Positions 1-9,142 of a DNA stretch of 21,708 nucleotides are shown piece after piece. Source of the stretch: Albibeggiatoa sp964388965 (GTDB lineage Bacteria > Pseudomonadota > Gammaproteobacteria > Beggiatoales > Beggiatoaceae); NCBI GenBank assembly GCA_964388965.1, contig CAYMCP010000061.1, forward strand, positions 1-21,708, written 5' to 3'. The notes under the pieces are model-generated. The model saw only the letters and a list, made by a program, of their open reading frames with translations, did no database searches and had not been told where the DNA came from. The first letter of the stretch is position 1. Every line of letters begins with the position of its first letter. The translations under genes were made by a program, and so were the position numbers.

Positions 1-1
1 C

Positions 2-682
2 AGATGCAAGCCTATGCTGGAATTGCGTTGGAATAGTTTTTCGGAGTTTTCAGATAAATTACTGGAAATGATAGGAGAATCTGAACTTAGTAGATTCCAG
101 AAAGCAATTAAGGTAGTTGCTGTGTATGAGTTTACAAAAAAGACTGAGCCAGAACCCCCTCCACAAGAAAGTCAAGAAAATACTGAAAAAAATACTGAAA
201 TAACTAAATCTAGTAAATTAAAATATATAGCTGTTGATTTTTTGCTTTTGCTTTTGCTTTTGGCTGGTGGCGGCATTCCGTATTTTCTGTATGTTCAGGA
301 AGAACTTAAACAGGAAGAACTTAAACAGGAAGAACTTAAACAGGAAAAACTTAAAGAGGAAGAACGTAAGGAAGAACGTGAAAAAGAGTACAAAACCGAG
401 CTTGAAGCCGCTAAAAGCATTGTTGATAATAGACTTGTTGAATATAAGAAAGAACTGGAAGACGCTAAAAAACTTGATCCGGAACTAGCAGAATGTAATA
501 AAAAAAAATGCTCTCCTCCATGTAAATGGGAAGTTGAGAAGGATGAGAATTTGTCAGAAATATGCAAAATATGTAATAAAGAAAACATCAAAACATGCAC
601 AGACAAGATTCTGGAAGAACACCCGGACATTATCCCGGAACTTCTCCCAATCGGAAAAACTATCGAAGTGCCAAAGATTTGA
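2..682 (+). CDS. Membrane-anchored coiled-coil protein with Cys-rich tail, possibly 5'-partial
   Basis: I do not recognise a family. The first ATG is at 14 (222 residues from there), but the frame is open to the window edge, so the true start may lie outside. From the ATG: a helical N-terminal part (1-40), a Pro/Glu/Asn-rich linker (43-65), one membrane segment (about 70-94) with seven consecutive leucines, then a charged coiled coil (95-155). The coiled coil begins with three exact QEELK pentapeptide repeats followed by degenerate ones. The tail has six cysteines (161, 166, 170, 184, 187, 195), which could form disulfides or bind metal. The single membrane segment predicts the N-terminal part on one side of the membrane and coiled coil plus tail on the other; with basic residues before the segment, the tail is more likely periplasmic (inference). 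It ends 17 bases from the convergent solute-binding gene. Coding is likely; function unknown. Confidence 0.6.
   Translation, partial: RCKPMLELRWNSFSEFSDKLLEMIGESELSRFQKAIKVVAVYEFTKKTEPEPPPQESQENTEKNTEITKSSKLKYIAVDFLLLLLLLAGGGIPYFLYVQEELKQEELKQEELKQEKLKEEERKEEREKEYKTELEAAKSIVDNRLVEYKKELEDAKKLDPELAECNKKKCSPPCKWEVEKDENLSEICKICNKENIKTCTDKILEEHPDIIPELLPIGKTIEVPKI
296..385 (+). repeat. 15-bp in-frame tandem repeat encoding QEELK units
   Basis: Three perfect copies of a 15-base unit (CAGGAAGAACTTAAA) lie at 296-340, followed by three degenerate copies to 385. The unit is a multiple of three and keeps the heptad-like charged pattern, so copy number can change coiled-coil length without breaking the frame. 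A second low-complexity tract of TTTGCT-like hexamers at 241-262 encodes the leucine run of the membrane segment just upstream. Confidence 0.85.
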
Positions 683-699
683 GATAGTTTTGGTCATTT

Positions 700-1785
700 T
701 TACTTACATCTTTCTACAGTATTTTTAGAGGTAAAAGCATCTATTTCAGCCTCGTTACCCTTTATCGATTGATTGAATCTCTTGATTATGTCGGCACCGT
801 CTGTAGTTTCATCTGAAATCATGATATAGTAATCGTCGTGAAAGTCTTCACTAACTTGACAAATTTCTATACCAAGTGTTTTGGCATGGGCGGCAGCTAC
901 TTGAGTGTTTGAGAAAATTACATCAACTTTATCATCTTTCAGAAGTGTTAATACTTTATTTGTGGTCAGAGGTGGTGATACTTCGTTTGTGGTTAGTTCG
1001 TTATAAATGAGTCCAAGTAATCCATTATCACCTCTCATAATACGTTCTCCAATAAGATACCTATAAGTACCTGTACTTTTGCCGCCATAAACCCCTATTT
1101 TTTTATCGCCTAATTTTTTTAGTGATTCATATACCTTACCCACTGGCCAAGATTTTGCGTTTTGACTATCTTTTGAGGCAAAAAAAGCATAACTAAATTT
1201 CACTAATGGCTCGGAGACATGATAGCCTTCTTTTCTTTCTAAGGAAAAAGTTATCCCCTGATTAGATTCTAGGTTTTTGCTGTCGCTGTCTTTGTTCCAG
1301 TCTGTAGTGCATCTAAAATTACAACGAATTGGTGGATCGACTTTTTCACAAATTTGCTTCATCAGTTCTAATCCATCACCTTTAGGTTCTTTATCACTGC
1401 CACACTCAGTGTAAGGCTTAAAATCTTGTACAACGAAATTGATCTCTTGATATTTGCTAAGACCACAACAATGCACATGGCCTTTAGCAGCTTCTTTATT
1501 AGCAACACATAGCCAGTTACCATTACTATCACCCGAAGGACAAGCAGTAGTTATAGTTAGTTTATCACCACGTTTTAATAGTCTGTCTTTTGGACTTGGC
1601 TCATCTCCTTCTGGAGGATATTTTTCTCGTATTATAAAATGTTCATTTTTAACAACATAGCTAGCACCAACCTTATGTTTCTCATCGCATACGGAGCTAC
1701 AAATTGGAGGTTTCTCTGATGCTGATACAGGCATGGAAACTACAAAATTAATTAGTAAGAATAGAGTTAATAATATTTTATTCAT
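700..1785 (-). CDS. Secreted SH3-like plus solute-binding (SBP_bac_3-like) protein
   Basis: A 361-residue secreted protein. An upstream TTG at 1824 would add 13 residues before the signal peptide, so I start at the ATG at 1785, where MNKILLTLFLLINF opens a clear signal peptide with likely cleavage after VSA (residue 22). Residues about 38-108 look like a bacterial SH3 domain, with a GDKLTITT strand, GNWLCVA and GHVHCCG. Residues about 116-350 resemble family 3 periplasmic binding proteins: a DFKPYT segment, GDGLELMKQICEK, and later KKIGVYGGKSTGTYRYL and LLKDDKVDVIFSN, the usual two-lobed pattern. It is unusually cysteine-rich (a pair at 29 and 33, then CC, TEC, ICEK, RCNFRC), which suggests disulfides. 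No permease or ATPase gene is nearby, so a sensing or binding role fits as well as transport. The ligand is unknown. Confidence 0.65.
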   Translation of the reverse strand: MNKILLTLFLLINFVVSMPVSASEKPPICSSVCDEKHKVGASYVVKNEHFIIREKYPPEGDEPSPKDRLLKRGDKLTITTACPSGDSNGNWLCVANKEAAKGHVHCCGLSKYQEINFVVQDFKPYTECGSDKEPKGDGLELMKQICEKVDPPIRCNFRCTTDWNKDSDSKNLESNQGITFSLERKEGYHVSEPLVKFSYAFFASKDSQNAKSWPVGKVYESLKKLGDKKIGVYGGKSTGTYRYLIGERIMRGDNGLLGLIYNELTTNEVSPPLTTNKVLTLLKDDKVDVIFSNTQVAAAHAKTLGIEICQVSEDFHDDYYIMISDETTDGADIIKRFNQSIKGNEAEIDAFTSKNTVERCK

Positions 1786-1859
1786 TAGCTTCAAAGCCCC
1801 ATTTTTTAGATAAATTTTTACCAATACTTCACAAAGACATCAAAACGCCAATAGGAAAG

Positions 1860-1888
1860 ATAGTAAAATAAGTGACAAATATTAGCAA
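1860..1888 (-). promoter_or_regulatory. Possible sigma-70 promoter for the solute-binding gene
   Basis: On the reverse strand TTGCTA (1888-1883) and TACTAT (1865-1860) are separated by 17 bases, about 75 bases before the ATG at 1785. The -10 match is only fair (4 of 6), so this is a weak call. Confidence 0.3.
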
Positions 1889-2093
1889 GCCAGTTCTAAA
1901 ACTAACGAAAATGGTGATTATTTGTCAACGTTATCGTACCTACCATAAGGACACTCATGCTAGAAGATGTAACAAAGATTTTAGTCAAAATGATTATAGA
2001 TTGATACTAAAGACAAATTAAAATTTTAACAGTGGTAACAGTTTAGAAATTAGTGTTAAACTTGCCCGTTGTAACTTCATCTAGGTAATATTT

Positions 2094-2603
2094 ATGACGG
2101 ATATTGTTAAAAGAGCTTGGTACCAAGAACCTTACGTTTGGCTTGTTATCCTATTTCCATCCTTAGCTGTGATCGGTGGCATGATTACAATCACGTTAGC
2201 AATCAATTCTAACGATGGTCTAGTAGTCGATGATTACTACAAACAAGGCTTGCAAATTAACCAAAAATTAGACCGTGACTATGCAGCAGGGCGTTATGGA
2301 CTTAAAGCATTTATGGCATTCTATGTCAGCGATCAAGTCATTGAAATTAATTTGTACCGAAACACAGATTATGTGTTACCTAATACTCTAAATGTCACTT
2401 TCTTCCATCACACTCGTTCTGGCTTTGACACTTCTCTAACATTTGAAAAAATGGAAAATAGTATTTATCGCGGTCAACTACCAAATTTGATTGCAGGTGA
2501 ATGGACGGTTGAATTGTCAGCAGATGATTGGCGTTTAATGAGTTCAGTTAAAATGCCTATGCCTATGACGCGCGAATTTTTAATTGAACCAACTTATCAA
2601 TAA
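2094..2603 (+). CDS. fixH: FixH family protein
   Basis: A 169-residue membrane protein of the FixH/CcoH type. These small proteins with one N-terminal transmembrane helix help assemble or stabilise the cbb3-type cytochrome c oxidase used at low oxygen. The typical layout is visible: a W-Y-x-E-P start (AWYQEPYVWLVILFPSLAV), one membrane helix at about 14-36, and immediately after it the family's conserved VVDDYYKQGLQIN block (44-56), then a periplasmic beta-rich domain ending GEWTVELSADDWR. FixH is normally encoded next to ccoNOP and ccoG. Here it is alone, with a reverse-strand gene on one side and about 900 bases without a gene on the other. The Shine-Dalgarno signal is weak (AGG about 10 bases before the ATG). 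The family is secure; the link to cbb3 oxidase comes from the family, not from neighbours. Confidence 0.88.
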   Translation: MTDIVKRAWYQEPYVWLVILFPSLAVIGGMITITLAINSNDGLVVDDYYKQGLQINQKLDRDYAAGRYGLKAFMAFYVSDQVIEINLYRNTDYVLPNTLNVTFFHHTRSGFDTSLTFEKMENSIYRGQLPNLIAGEWTVELSADDWRLMSSVKMPMPMTREFLIEPTYQ

Positions 2604-3514
2604 ACTTGTTTGACCTTGATAAATCAATGAGTTAATATTTATTCGATTGTAGTGCATTGAAAAATGAGCAATTTAAAACATAATCACCAAAAAATTATTT
2701 TTTAATATTTGAATCTGGAAAATTGTGTAAAATAGCTTTTTAATGACACTTTAAATTGAATAAATTTTTGATTATTACAAAATAAACAAGTCTATTGTGG
2801 TAACGTCTCCGCCCAATAACTAGATTATTTATGATCTGCAATCTATCTAAAATAAACAAACCAAATAAATGTTGAAAAATCGCCAATCCATGCCGTTTAA
2901 CTGGCAATTAGAGCCTTACGATAATATGAATTTTTGGAAATTATAGGCTGTGTTGAAATGCTTTTATTAGATCAACTATTTGAATTTACAGCATATTACA
3001 AAATTATTGTGCTACTGCAAAATTGCAAAAATAACAAATTATTTAAGGTGAAATTCATTTTTGTCGAAGTTGAGCATACTTCAGTGGTTACACAACAAAT
3101 TAAATCGCTATGGTTAGTTGAAAATTAACAGAAAGATTGATAATTAATAAGGCTTCATTGATAATTGGTGCATACCTCTTACGAAATGACTAACACCACA
3201 ATTCAAACTCCTATCCCTAACCTTTAAAGCACAGATTACAATGAGGTGGTTTAGAATTTGAATAAAGTTTAATCATACCAGTTTAACTATATCGCATAGG
3301 TCGTGTGGCGCAATCTGTCGCGGATTTGGATTTTTGTGAATTTAGGTAGCAACTGGAATACAAAGTGGATCGAAATTTAAACGGTGCTCGCGGAATTTTT
3401 CTACGAGCTTTCGCGGTTTATGCCCTGACTTGAAGTTTATTCAAGTTTGCATTGGCTAACTTCTAACGTATTTTGTTAGATTTCATTAACTAAAATGTAA
3501 CAGGACACTATGCA
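2604..3514. other. Long stretch without a convincing gene
   Basis: About 910 AT-rich bases between fixH and the histidine kinase gene. The longest open frame (64 codons from a TTG at 2934) has no ribosome binding site and no recognisable protein features. A short frame from ATG 2890 to a TAG at 2946 begins MPFNWQLEPYDN and looks gene-like for 18 codons, so it could be the 5' stub of a lost gene. The final 220 bases are less AT-rich, with repeated CGCGG elements near 3323, 3388 and 3412. Two small inverted repeats precede the kinase: 7-base arms at 3428-3434/3440-3446 and 6-base arms at 3462-3467/3475-3480. These could be operator-like sites or remnants. Confidence 0.5.
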
Positions 3515-5665
3515 ATGGGTTATAGTGCGCTGAGTATCAAATCTATTCTCATATTTTTTTTAGTCGTGATCGTGCTAACGTTCGCCATTACTGTGGGGCT
3601 GTTTTTTAGTAAACACAATGCCTTGCAAAATCAATTGGCTTATTTACGTTTACAACAAGAAACTGAGAATTTTGCTGAGAAGTTAGATGCAGAAGTAGAA
3701 TTAGCGCAACAAAATGTGAAACGCCTAAAAGGCTATGTATCTGTTTTAGAAAATTCAGATGATATAAACCAAATGGACGAGCATTTAATGTTTTTGCGTC
3801 AAATGATGGCGGAAAATTTACAATTTGAACCGAGTCATTTCAGCAATTTTTTTGCCTTAGAGCCATTTAAAGCGCGTGAATATTTAAATCAACAAGGTTA
3901 TTTATTATTTGTGCATAAAAATAGCGGTCAACGTGACAGTGCCCGTTATAACAAACCACACAACATGATCGTAGAATCGTGGACTGAGCCAAATTATGTT
4001 AATGATCCGCGTAAGTTCTGGTATCACTTAGGAAAACGCTCTCAAGAAATGCAAGTGACACCGATTTATGAAGATGATGATTACTTGAAACAAGGCATGT
4101 TTAGCATCACTCAAGGTTTATATGACAAACGTCGTTTTTACGGTGTGGTTGGAGTAGGTTTATTGGTAGATAGTTTTTTTGAAGATGTTGAATCCAAGCG
4201 TTTAGGCGATACTGGCGGCATGTTTTTAGCCGATTATCAAGCAGGTACTATTTTGAGTAAAATACCTGCCGGGGCAGCACAACTTTTGCCAGTCAACGAA
4301 CGAATGCAATATACTTTATACAGCTCCAATAAAGAACAACCATTTTGGAAAACTCTATTGACAAAGGACACACCATATCAAGAATATGAAGTAAACGGTA
4401 AAACTTATACTTTATCATCTAAAAAATTAAATAATTTACCTTGGTCTTTAGTCAGTTACGAACAAACATCAGAGCTAAAAAGTGATAAACACTTTAGTCT
4501 AAATTTATTTATCTCATTTAGTGTATTTTTGATATTATTATTTGGCTTGATGTTTTTAATTTTATACCGTTTTTTCGCGCGTTCTTTAGCAATATTATTG
4601 CAAAAATTACCTAAATCAGTTGCTAATCCTAACGAAATTAAATTACTCGACTATAGTGTAACTGAATTAAAACAATTAGCGCAAATATTCGTACAATTGG
4701 TTAATAAGTTAAGCAAAGTTAATAATGAGAAAGCTGAATGTGTTAAACGATTACAATCATTGCGTAAAGCACAATTAGAACAGGTGCAAATTTATGAAAA
4801 ACGTAAGGGAGAATTAGCAAAAGTAACACGCGAAGCGCAAAACTCTCGTACCGAAGCGCAAAAAATGCGTTTACAAATCCAAAAATCACGGGTTGAAATT
4901 CAAAAATACAAATTGGAAGCTCAACGCGCTAAAGTACAAGCCAATGCAGCTAATCAAGCGAAAGCACAATTCTTAGCTAATATGAATCATGAATTACGCA
5001 CACCAATGAATGCCATTATTGGTTACACGGAAATTTTGCAAGAAGATGCTAAAGATCAAGGACGTGATGATTTTATTCCTGATTTGCAGAAAATTCATGG
5101 TGCAAGTTATCATTTATTGGATTTAATTAATAATTTATTCGATATGTCACGAATTGAATCGAGTAAAATGGACTTATACATTGAGACTTTCGATATTGCG
5201 CCGATGATTCAAGACATTGCTAATACAGTTTCTCCATTGCTAGAAAAACAGTCTAATATTCTCAAAGTAAATTGTGATAGTGCATTAGGGACGATGTCAG
5301 CAGATTTGACCAAAGTACGGCAAAATTTAATGAATTTGCTAACCAATGCAAACAAATTTTCACAACAGAGCATTATTACCCTAACTGTCACCCGTGAACA
5401 AGATGAATTACGAGTAGATTGGATCATTTTTAGTGTTACTGATCAAGGTATTGGTATGACAGACGAGCAGATGAAAAAACTATTTCAAGCCTTTACGCAA
5501 CTTGATCCAAATAATCAACGACGTTTTGGTGGTAGCGGTTTGGGCTTGGCGATTACCAAGCAGTTCTGTGAAATTATGGGCGGTGATATTTTAGTAGATA
5601 GCCATTTTGGCGAAGGTAGTACCTTTACAATTCGTTTACCAGCCGAAGTTAAACCAATAAAATGA
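3515..5665 (+). CDS. Orphan sensor histidine kinase with periplasmic Cache-like domain
   Basis: A 716-residue membrane histidine kinase. An AGGA at 3502-3505 lies about 9 bases before the ATG at 3515; another ATG at 3510 is in a different frame. Transmembrane helices at about 9-31 and 326-350 flank a periplasmic region of nearly 300 residues. Its pattern (WTEPNYVNDPRKFWYH; YGVVGVGLLVDSFF; GDTGGMFLADYQAG) is that of double-Cache sensors, which bind small molecules such as amino or organic acids. A degenerate linker and a long Lys/Gln/Glu-rich coiled coil (about 400-480) lead to the dimerisation and phosphoacceptor box NHELRTPMN with His492. The ATPase domain has an N-box (NLLTNANKFS), G1 box with Asp643 (DQGIG) and G2 box (GGSGLGLAI). 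There is no receiver domain and no response-regulator gene in the window, so its partner is encoded elsewhere. Ligand and output are unknown. Confidence 0.9.
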   Translation: MGYSALSIKSILIFFLVVIVLTFAITVGLFFSKHNALQNQLAYLRLQQETENFAEKLDAEVELAQQNVKRLKGYVSVLENSDDINQMDEHLMFLRQMMAENLQFEPSHFSNFFALEPFKAREYLNQQGYLLFVHKNSGQRDSARYNKPHNMIVESWTEPNYVNDPRKFWYHLGKRSQEMQVTPIYEDDDYLKQGMFSITQGLYDKRRFYGVVGVGLLVDSFFEDVESKRLGDTGGMFLADYQAGTILSKIPAGAAQLLPVNERMQYTLYSSNKEQPFWKTLLTKDTPYQEYEVNGKTYTLSSKKLNNLPWSLVSYEQTSELKSDKHFSLNLFISFSVFLILLFGLMFLILYRFFARSLAILLQKLPKSVANPNEIKLLDYSVTELKQLAQIFVQLVNKLSKVNNEKAECVKRLQSLRKAQLEQVQIYEKRKGELAKVTREAQNSRTEAQKMRLQIQKSRVEIQKYKLEAQRAKVQANAANQAKAQFLANMNHELRTPMNAIIGYTEILQEDAKDQGRDDFIPDLQKIHGASYHLLDLINNLFDMSRIESSKMDLYIETFDIAPMIQDIANTVSPLLEKQSNILKVNCDSALGTMSADLTKVRQNLMNLLTNANKFSQQSIITLTVTREQDELRVDWIIFSVTDQGIGMTDEQMKKLFQAFTQLDPNNQRRFGGSGLGLAITKQFCEIMGGDILVDSHFGEGSTFTIRLPAEVKPIK

Positions 5666-5756
5666 AATTAAAATTTATAATTCTATAAACAATCTTTATT
5701 CTAATAACAACTTAGATAATAATTAAAAATTTCAAAAACCGTTCTATAGAGAATCA

Positions 5757-8700
5757 ATGCTACATTTTTATCACAGCAATCACATCGAAGTGTTAGCGGT
5801 AGAATTAGCTAATAAAATTAAACAAGACCCACTCGCCGACCCATTTGCGAAAGAATACGTTATTGTACAAAGCAAAGGTATGGAACGCTGGTTGTCTATG
5901 AACCTAGCCTTAAAATTAGGGATCAGTGCTAATATAGAATATCCCTTTCCAGACAGTATGTTATGGAAATTAATGTACTGGAGCGTAGAAAACCTACCAG
6001 AACAATCTTATTATAAACGAGAAGTGATTTTGTGGAGTTTTATGCAGATTTTATCTAATAATCCACAATTTCAAGATATAAACCACTATTTACAAGATGA
6101 TAAAACGGGTAATAAACACTTTCAACTTGCATGGCGATTAGCTAATTTATATGATCAATACGTTGTTTATCGTCCGCATTGGATTCAAGATTGGGAAAAT
6201 GATTTACAACCACGTATTTTAGCCGCCGACCAAACAACCAACCATCAAGCCGTCTGGCAAGCGCAATTATGGCGAGTATTAAATCAATATTATGGACATA
6301 ATCAGCATAAAGCTAAATTACGTAGCGAATTTTTCAAAAAATTACAACAAACACCTGATTTACAACAAAAATTACCAAAACGTATTAGTATTTTTGGTAT
6401 CGCAGCCTTACCACCGTTTTACATCGAAGTTTTTACCAAGTTAAGCCAATGGACTGAAGTCTATTTTTTCCTATTTAATCCTTGTCAAGAATATTGGGGG
6501 GACATCGTATCAAACAGCGAAATTGCCCATCATAGCATCGAAGACGGGAAACCTGTTGCCCCAGAAACCTTGTATTTTGAAAAAGGTAACAGCCTACTTG
6601 CGTCAATGGGAAAATTGGGGCGAGATTTTTCTAAATTGCTCTTAGAATTATCTGATGAAACAGCTCAGACACATCAAAAATTTGTAGAAATAACCGAATC
6701 TAATTTACTTACAGCTATTCAAGCCGATATTTTATATTTACGTGAACGTGGTGAAGATGTATCTACAATGACAATTGGTGAAAAAGATAAGTCATTACAA
6801 ATACATATCTGTCATAGTCCGATGCGAGAAGTAGAAGTATTATATGATCAATTATTACATTTATTTGATCAGCAACAACTGTTACCAAAAGACATTGTGG
6901 TAATGATGCCTAATGTTGAAAAATACGTGCCCTTTATCGAAGCGGTTTTTGGTACGGTGATAGATGCTAACTCCAAGATTCCATTCAGTATTACTGATCG
7001 CAGCTTACGCAGTGAAAGCGTACTAATTGACGCATTTTTTGCTATTTTGGAGCTTTGTCAAAGTCGCTTTGGTGTAAACGATGTTTTAGCTATTTTAGAT
7101 CATGCCGCAATTCAACGTCAATTCGGTTTGACAACGGCTGATTTAAATTTAATTCGTCATTGGGTGATTGAAACGCATGTGCATTGGGGAATTGATGCGA
7201 ATAATCGTGCAGCAATGGGATTGCCAGCGTATAAAGATAATACTTGGCGTGAAGGATTACGAAGAATGTTACTGGGTTATGTGCTGCCAGCACAAAATGA
7301 AAAATTATTTTTTGGTTTATTGCCGTATGATGATATTGAAGGTAGCGATGGCGTTATTTTAGGGCAATTTATCCATTTTATGGAAAGTTTATTTACAACG
7401 GTCGAAACTTTAGAAACAGCAAGAACTTTAATAGAATGGCGTAAATTTATATTTGATTTAATTGAAAAATTTATTTTTAGTGATGAAGAAACTTTAACGC
7501 AATTACAACAAATTAGAACAGTTTTAGATCGTTTAGTAAATGTAGATGGCTCTGGAGAATCGCAACTTGCAGGTTTTGATCAGCCGGTAAACTTTAGTGT
7601 CATTTTTGCCTATTTAAAACAATATTTGGATGCAGAACCCTCTCCTTTACATTTTTTAACGGGTAGTGTAACTTTTTGTGCATTACTACCGATGCGTAGT
7701 ATTCCATTTAAAGTTGTTTGCCTATTGGGCATGAATAACAATGATTATCCACGTAGTAATCAACCGTTAAGCTTTGATTTAATTCATCATTACCCAATGC
7801 GTGGTGATCGCTCACGCCGAACCAATGACCGTTATTTATTTTTAGAAGCTTTATTGTCAGCACGTCAATACTTTTATATTAGTTATATTGGACATAATAT
7901 TAATGATAACAGTGAATTACCTCCATCAGTTTTAGTAAGTGAATTATTAGATTATGTGAAAAAAGGCTTTAAACATCAAAAAACGGATATTTTAGAGCAA
8001 ATTATTACTCATCACCCATTGCAGGCATTTAGTCCAAAATATTTTAATGATGGACAAGATAAACTTTTTAGTTATTCTAATGAATATTGTACCGCTAGTT
8101 ATTCAATGTTCGGTGAGCGCAAACAGTATCGCCCATTTATTAAAACCCCGTTACAACTTACGATAGAAACATCAATTTTAGATATTAAGCAACTGATTGA
8201 TTTTTTTATTCATCCTACTCGTTTTTTGCTAAAAAATGGTTTAGGTATACGTTTATCGCAAGCTGAAGGATTTATTGAGCAAACAGAGCCATTTGAATTA
8301 GATGCTTTAACACATTACACATTGGGAAATTTATTGGTTGAAAAAGGTTTTTTACAACATGATTTAACTGCATTTAAACCAATTATTCGCGCAACTGGAC
8401 AATTGCCTTATGGCACGGTTGGCGAGCTAGCTTATACGCAATTACAGGTGGAAGTAGAGAATTTTATCAATTCTATGCAGCAATATAGTGGACAGCACAA
8501 ATTTAATGCTGTTTCATTAACAGTATCGTTACCGAATAAAGTCCAATTAATCGGTAATCTAAATAATATTTGGCAAAATCAGCAATTGCAATATAGGTTT
8601 AGTAAATTGAAAGCAAAGGATTTTATTCAATTTTGGTTACAACATTTATTATTAAATGCCGCGCAACAGGAAAATTTGCCTGAATGTAGCGTATTAGTTG

Positions 8701-9038
8701 GTATAGATAAATGCTTCCACGCCGCACCTGTAGCGGATAGCCGAGAAATTTTGACCAAATTAGTCGAATTATATCGGCAAGGTTTAGAACAAGCTTTATA
8801 TTTTTTTCCACAGAGTTCAATGGAATTTGCCAAAACGCTGCAACAAAAAAAATCGGCAGATCAAGCTTTGCAAGCGGCTATGCAATGTTGGCAAGGCTCA
8901 AAATTTCAGCGTGGTGAGTGTCTTGATTCTTATTATGAATTATATTTTGCCAATGATGCGATGCCACCAATAGAGCATGAGTCTTTTAAAACCTTAGCAG
9001 TACAATTTTTTAATCCATTATTAGACAATCTATCATAA
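5757..9038 (+). CDS. recC: Exodeoxyribonuclease V gamma chain (RecC)
   Basis: A 1093-residue protein close in length to E. coli RecC (1122). RecC is the subunit of the RecBCD helicase-nuclease that recognises Chi and guides the strands during double-strand-break repair. The start is characteristic (MLHFYHSNHIEVLA, then VQSKGMERWLSMNLA and ANIEYPFPDSMLWKLMYW at about 43-78). The strongly conserved internal block is present at about 650-735, with CLLGMNNNDYPR, RGDRSRRTNDRYLFLEALLSA and YISYIGHNINDNSELPPSVL. Residues beyond about 800 would form the inactive nuclease-like domain. In many gammaproteobacteria recC sits with recB and recD. Neither is here: the next gene is queD and the gene before is an unrelated kinase. 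The 91-base gap upstream has no clear promoter and only a weak AGAG ribosome site. Confidence 0.93.
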   Translation: MLHFYHSNHIEVLAVELANKIKQDPLADPFAKEYVIVQSKGMERWLSMNLALKLGISANIEYPFPDSMLWKLMYWSVENLPEQSYYKREVILWSFMQILSNNPQFQDINHYLQDDKTGNKHFQLAWRLANLYDQYVVYRPHWIQDWENDLQPRILAADQTTNHQAVWQAQLWRVLNQYYGHNQHKAKLRSEFFKKLQQTPDLQQKLPKRISIFGIAALPPFYIEVFTKLSQWTEVYFFLFNPCQEYWGDIVSNSEIAHHSIEDGKPVAPETLYFEKGNSLLASMGKLGRDFSKLLLELSDETAQTHQKFVEITESNLLTAIQADILYLRERGEDVSTMTIGEKDKSLQIHICHSPMREVEVLYDQLLHLFDQQQLLPKDIVVMMPNVEKYVPFIEAVFGTVIDANSKIPFSITDRSLRSESVLIDAFFAILELCQSRFGVNDVLAILDHAAIQRQFGLTTADLNLIRHWVIETHVHWGIDANNRAAMGLPAYKDNTWREGLRRMLLGYVLPAQNEKLFFGLLPYDDIEGSDGVILGQFIHFMESLFTTVETLETARTLIEWRKFIFDLIEKFIFSDEETLTQLQQIRTVLDRLVNVDGSGESQLAGFDQPVNFSVIFAYLKQYLDAEPSPLHFLTGSVTFCALLPMRSIPFKVVCLLGMNNNDYPRSNQPLSFDLIHHYPMRGDRSRRTNDRYLFLEALLSARQYFYISYIGHNINDNSELPPSVLVSELLDYVKKGFKHQKTDILEQIITHHPLQAFSPKYFNDGQDKLFSYSNEYCTASYSMFGERKQYRPFIKTPLQLTIETSILDIKQLIDFFIHPTRFLLKNGLGIRLSQAEGFIEQTEPFELDALTHYTLGNLLVEKGFLQHDLTAFKPIIRATGQLPYGTVGELAYTQLQVEVENFINSMQQYSGQHKFNAVSLTVSLPNKVQLIGNLNNIWQNQQLQYRFSKLKAKDFIQFWLQHLLLNAAQQENLPECSVLVGIDKCFHAAPVADSREILTKLVELYRQGLEQALYFFPQSSMEFAKTLQQKKSADQALQAAMQCWQGSKFQRGECLDSYYELYFANDAMPPIEHESFKTLAVQFFNPLLDNLS

Positions 9039-9079
9039 ATATTTAGCAATTAAGCAAGTAAATTTAATTAAGTAATCGC

Positions 9080-9108
9080 TTGTTAATTGGTTTAAAAATC
9101 AGTATAAT
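9080..9108 (+). promoter_or_regulatory. Sigma-70-type promoter for queD
   Basis: TTGTTA at 9080-9085 and a perfect TATAAT at 9103-9108, separated by 17 bases. Transcription would start near 9115, giving a leader of under 30 bases to the ATG at 9143. This also rules out the upstream in-frame TTG at 9080 as a start, because that codon would lie inside the promoter. The site suggests queD can be transcribed separately from recC. Confidence 0.55.
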
Positions 9109-9142
9109 TCAAAATTTTTCACAGACTCATTTATTAAAATTA

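Noticed and set aside
296..385. Short tandem repeats in the first gene as a CRISPR or minisatellite
   Set aside because: The units are 15 bases, contiguous without spacers, and in frame within a coiled coil, so they are a coding repeat.
1786..1824. An N-terminal extension of the solute-binding protein from a TTG at 1824
   Set aside because: It would put 13 residues, including charged ones, before an otherwise well-formed signal peptide that begins with an ATG.
1957..2004. A 15-codon frame with a good AAGGA ribosome site upstream of fixH
   Set aside because: It could be a leader peptide, but it is too short to support without conservation data, and it ends about 90 bases before fixH, so coupling is unlikely.
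2616..2627. TTGATAAATCAA as an FNR/ANR box near fixH
   Set aside because: The half-sites TTGAT and ATCAA are present, but the spacer is 2 bases instead of 4, and the site is downstream of fixH rather than upstream.
2890..3128. Short forward frames in the long gap after fixH, including one of 64 codons from a TTG at 2934
   Set aside because: No ribosome binding site, low-complexity composition in the longer one, and no family features. The 18-codon frame at 2890 is mentioned only as a possible stub.
9080..9142. An N-terminal extension of QueD from the TTG at 9080
   Set aside because: The TTG lies inside the -35 element of a good promoter, and the extra residues do not occur in the family.
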